From: Pseudarthrobacter siccitolerans
GTDB lineage: Bacteria; Actinomycetota; Actinomycetes; Actinomycetales; Micrococcaceae
NCBI RefSeq assembly: GCF_001046895.1
Contig: NZ_CAQI01000041.1
Span: 21,976-85,975 of the forward strand
DNA: 64,000 bases
Direction: 5' to 3'
The translations under genes were made by a program, and so were the position numbers. The notes beneath the pieces are model-generated. The model did not search any database and had not been told where the DNA came from. It saw only the letters and a list, made by a program, of their open reading frames with translations. Positions 62,067-64,000 of this stretch are shown here, one piece after another (the first letter of the stretch is position 1; every line of letters begins with the position of its first letter).

Positions 62067-62679
62067 GCACGCGCGCGGGTTCTTCACGGCACTATTCACC
62101 CCGTTTGCCCGCTGGCTCCTGCGTATAGGCGTTTCACCCGATGCCGTCACGATCATCGGCACGGCCGGTGTGGTGGTGGGGGCCCTGGTCTTCTACCCCG
62201 TGGGCCAGCTCTGGTGGGGAACCCTGTTCATCACAGCCTTTATCTTCTCCGATGTCCTGGACGGCATCATGGCCCGGATGCAGGCGGTGGGCGGCCGCTG
62301 GGGCAACTTCCTCGACTCCACCTTGGACAGGATCGCCGACGGTGCCCTGTTCGCGGGGCTCGCCGTGTGGTTCTTCACCGGCGGAGCCAATGTTCCCATC
62401 GCGATGATGGCCACCGTCTGCCTTGTCCTGGGCATGGTGGTTTCTTACGCCAGGGCAAAAGCCGAGTCCTTGGGATTCACCGCGAACGTCGGCATCGCCG
62501 AACGCGCGGAGCGCCTGGTTTCGGTTCTGGTGGTCACCGGATTTACAGGTCTGGGCCTCCCGAGCGTGGTTTTGCTGGTGACGCTTTCGCTGCTCGCCCT
62601 CGCCAGCTTCATCACGGTGGTCCAGCGCGTGGCTTCGGTGCGCCGCCAGGCTCTTGCGGAACCGTCCCCGGCGGATTAA
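62056..62679 (+). CDS. pgsA: Phosphatidylinositol-phosphate synthase (CDP-alcohol phosphatidyltransferase)
   Basis: A 207-residue integral membrane enzyme with about six helices. The CDP-alcohol phosphotransferase motif is complete: SDVLDGIMARMQAVGGRWGN followed by FLDSTLDRIADG (D-G-x2-A-R ... G-x3-D-x3-D). In actinobacteria the gene in this position beside thrS and HIT makes phosphatidylinositol phosphate, the anchor of cell-envelope mannosides. The ATG at 62056 overlaps the HIT gene. Confidence 0.92.
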   Translation: MLNKHARGFFTALFTPFARWLLRIGVSPDAVTIIGTAGVVVGALVFYPVGQLWWGTLFITAFIFSDVLDGIMARMQAVGGRWGNFLDSTLDRIADGALFAGLAVWFFTGGANVPIAMMATVCLVLGMVVSYARAKAESLGFTANVGIAERAERLVSVLVVTGFTGLGLPSVVLLVTLSLLALASFITVVQRVASVRRQALAEPSPAD

Positions 62680-62824
62680 CACGGATTCAGCCGGCCGGCC
62701 GCGGTGAGACTAGTATTAGGACTGCCCGGTCAATGGATCCGGCAACCCGGTGTGTGTAAACATGGCATCTCCTTGCCGCCCTGCACGCCCGGCGAAGGTC
62801 ATCTATCTACCCATAGGGGTTTTT

Positions 62825-63751
62825 GTGTCTACACCTGATGTAAGCAACGAGGCCGGTTCGTCCGCGAACAGCGTCACGGGCAGCAGCCGCGTGAAGAGGG
62901 GCATGGCTGAGATGCTCAAGGGCGGCGTCATCATGGACGTCGTCAACGTCGAGCAGGCCCGCATCGCCGAAGATGCCGGTGCCGTTGCTGTGATGGCGCT
63001 GGAACGCGTTCCGGCCGATATCCGCGCCCAGGGCGGCGTGTCCCGCATGTCCGATCCGGACATGATCGACCAGATCATCGACGCCGTGTCCATTCCCGTC
63101 ATGGCCAAGGCCCGTATCGGCCACTTCGTCGAAGCCCAGATCCTGCAGTCCCTCGGCGTGGACTACATCGACGAGTCCGAGGTCCTCACCCCGGCCGACT
63201 ACGTCAACCACATCGACAAATGGAACTTCAAGGTTCCGTTCGTCTGCGGTGCCACCAACCTCGGTGAGGCGCTGCGCCGCATCAACGAGGGCGCGGCGAT
63301 GATCCGCTCCAAGGGCGAGGCCGGCACCGGCGACGTCTCCAACGCCACCGGGCACATGCGCCAGATCCGCTCCGAGATCGCCAAGCTCGCAGCCCTGCCC
63401 GAGGACGAGCTCTACGTTGCGGCCAAGGAACTGCAGGCCCCGTACGAACTGGTCAAGGAAGTGGCCGCTGCCGGCAAGCTTCCCGTGGTGCTGTTCACCG
63501 CCGGCGGCATCGCCACCCCGGCCGACGCCGCCATGATGATGCAGCTCGGCGCCGACGGCGTATTCGTCGGCTCCGGCATCTTCAAGTCCGGCAACCCCGC
63601 CCAGCGCGCCGCCGCCGTCGTGAAGGCCACCACCTTCTTCGACGACCCCGACGTCATCGCCAAGGCCTCCCGCGGCCTGGGCGAAGCCATGGTGGGCATC
63701 AACGTCGACGAGATCCCCCAGCCGCACCGCCTCGCCGAGCGCGGCTGGTAA
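62825..63751 (+). CDS. pdxS: Pyridoxal 5'-phosphate synthase subunit PdxS
   Basis: A 308-residue TIM-barrel synthase that builds PLP from ribose 5-phosphate, glyceraldehyde 3-phosphate and ammonia delivered by PdxT. Conserved segments: [40 protein letters not shown] (with catalytic lysine), [20 protein letters not shown] and [18 protein letters not shown] lies six bases before the GTG at 62825. A terminator follows 56 bases after the stop, so pdxT is not cotranscribed immediately downstream within the window. Confidence 0.96.
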   Translation: MSTPDVSNEAGSSANSVTGSSRVKRGMAEMLKGGVIMDVVNVEQARIAEDAGAVAVMALERVPADIRAQGGVSRMSDPDMIDQIIDAVSIPVMAKARIGHFVEAQILQSLGVDYIDESEVLTPADYVNHIDKWNFKVPFVCGATNLGEALRRINEGAAMIRSKGEAGTGDVSNATGHMRQIRSEIAKLAALPEDELYVAAKELQAPYELVKEVAAAGKLPVVLFTAGGIATPADAAMMMQLGADGVFVGSGIFKSGNPAQRAAAVVKATTFFDDPDVIAKASRGLGEAMVGINVDEIPQPHRLAERGW

Positions 63752-63806
63752 ATCGCTTTTCTGGCGCCTTTGGGGTGCCGGGCGGCGTCATCCTCTGCGT
63801 GCTATT

Positions 63807-63851
63807 CCCCGCGCCCTCCTGGCAGCTTTGTAGCTGGCTGGGGCGCGGGGG
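63807..63851 (+). terminator. Terminator after pdxS
   Basis: CCCCGCGCCC and GGGGCGCGGGG form a long GC-rich stem, with a partly paired inner loop (GGCAGC...GCTGGC), followed by CCCTTTT. Confidence 0.8.
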
Positions 63852-63915
63852 CCCTTTTACGCACGCTGCCGGATAACGCCGTCCGTCGCTAAGTGGTCGC
63901 CTTGCGTCTTTATGT

Positions 63916-63958
63916 ACGACGGCGGCGGGTCACCTTGTGGGTGACCCGCCGCCGTCGT
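63916..63958. repeat. Third GTACGACGGC-type hairpin
   Basis: ACGACGGCGGCGGGTCACC and its exact complement enclose TTGTG, preceded by GT so that the GTACGACGGC start matches the hairpins at 4238 and 29875. It lies beyond the pdxS terminator, so it could serve the next gene outside the window. Confidence 0.75.
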
Positions 63959-64000
63959 CCTTTCCCTGGAGTTTTTGTCCAGATATGCAGGCATAAACCC

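Overview
The window is typical chromosomal DNA of a high-GC actinobacterium, most likely Arthrobacter or Pseudarthrobacter (Micrococcaceae). The evidence is a class Ib ribonucleotide reductase set (nrdH-nrdI-nrdE-nrdF), a mycoredoxin, a DUF222/HNH protein, the conserved phosphatase-DUF3090-SCO1664 trio, a LexA-controlled dnaE2, a thrS-HIT-pgsA block, pdxS, and many leaderless promoters (TANNNT, six bases, ATG). No rRNA, tRNA, CRISPR array, intact prophage or complete insertion sequence was found.

Layout. 0-5.3 kb: the end of a cyclopropane-fatty-acyl-phospholipid synthase, then nrdHIEF. 5.3-15.6 kb: a loose accessory stretch with a frameshifted DUF3039 gene, an orphan antitoxin-like HTH gene, an HNH/HTH chimeric remnant, secreted and lipoprotein genes of unknown role, a secreted glycerophosphodiesterase flanked by two similar hairpins, a PadR regulator with its partner gene, and several gene-poor gaps. 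15.6-20.9 kb: the actinobacterial trio, then a divergent locus with a UBP-type zinc finger protein opposite a fused pseudo-receiver/thioredoxin-reductase-like flavoprotein and a membrane protein. 21-26.3 kb: a DUF222-HNH nuclease, an unknown 437-residue protein, and a membrane-anchored solute-binding/VWA protein. 26.4-32.4 kb: a fructan or sucrose utilisation locus (GH32 enzyme, two permeases, binding protein, LacI regulator with twin operators, no ATPase). 32.5-47.5 kb: an HNH-DUF2087 pair, small stress-type proteins, ribonuclease Z, an amino-acid permease overlapping selO, a LysM cell-wall protein under a c-di-AMP riboswitch, a coiled-coil lytic-transglycosylase-like protein, a DksA-type protein with a DNA-alkylation-repair-like partner, a general-stress SDR, a NUDIX hydrolase and phosphoesterases. 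47.6-55.2 kb: a thioesterase-like protein, PadR with an ABC1 kinase, a lipoate-ligase-like protein, mycoredoxin, an SRAP DNA-protein-crosslink factor, VOC protein and chorismate mutase from one tiny bidirectional promoter, and a secreted protein. 55.4-63.8 kb: LexA box, DUF6504, dnaE2; thrS, HIT, pgsA; pdxS.

Connections. Nucleotide supply and DNA repair recur (nrd genes, SRAP, dnaE2, alkylation-repair-like protein). Cell envelope functions also recur (cfa, GDPD, LysM protein, lytic enzyme, phosphatidylinositol-phosphate synthase). The clearest regulatory structures are the c-di-AMP riboswitch, the LexA palindrome, the twin LacI operators, phased repeats upstream of two regulator genes, a PadR-type palindrome over a leaderless -10, and a recurring GTACGACGGC hairpin at three loci.
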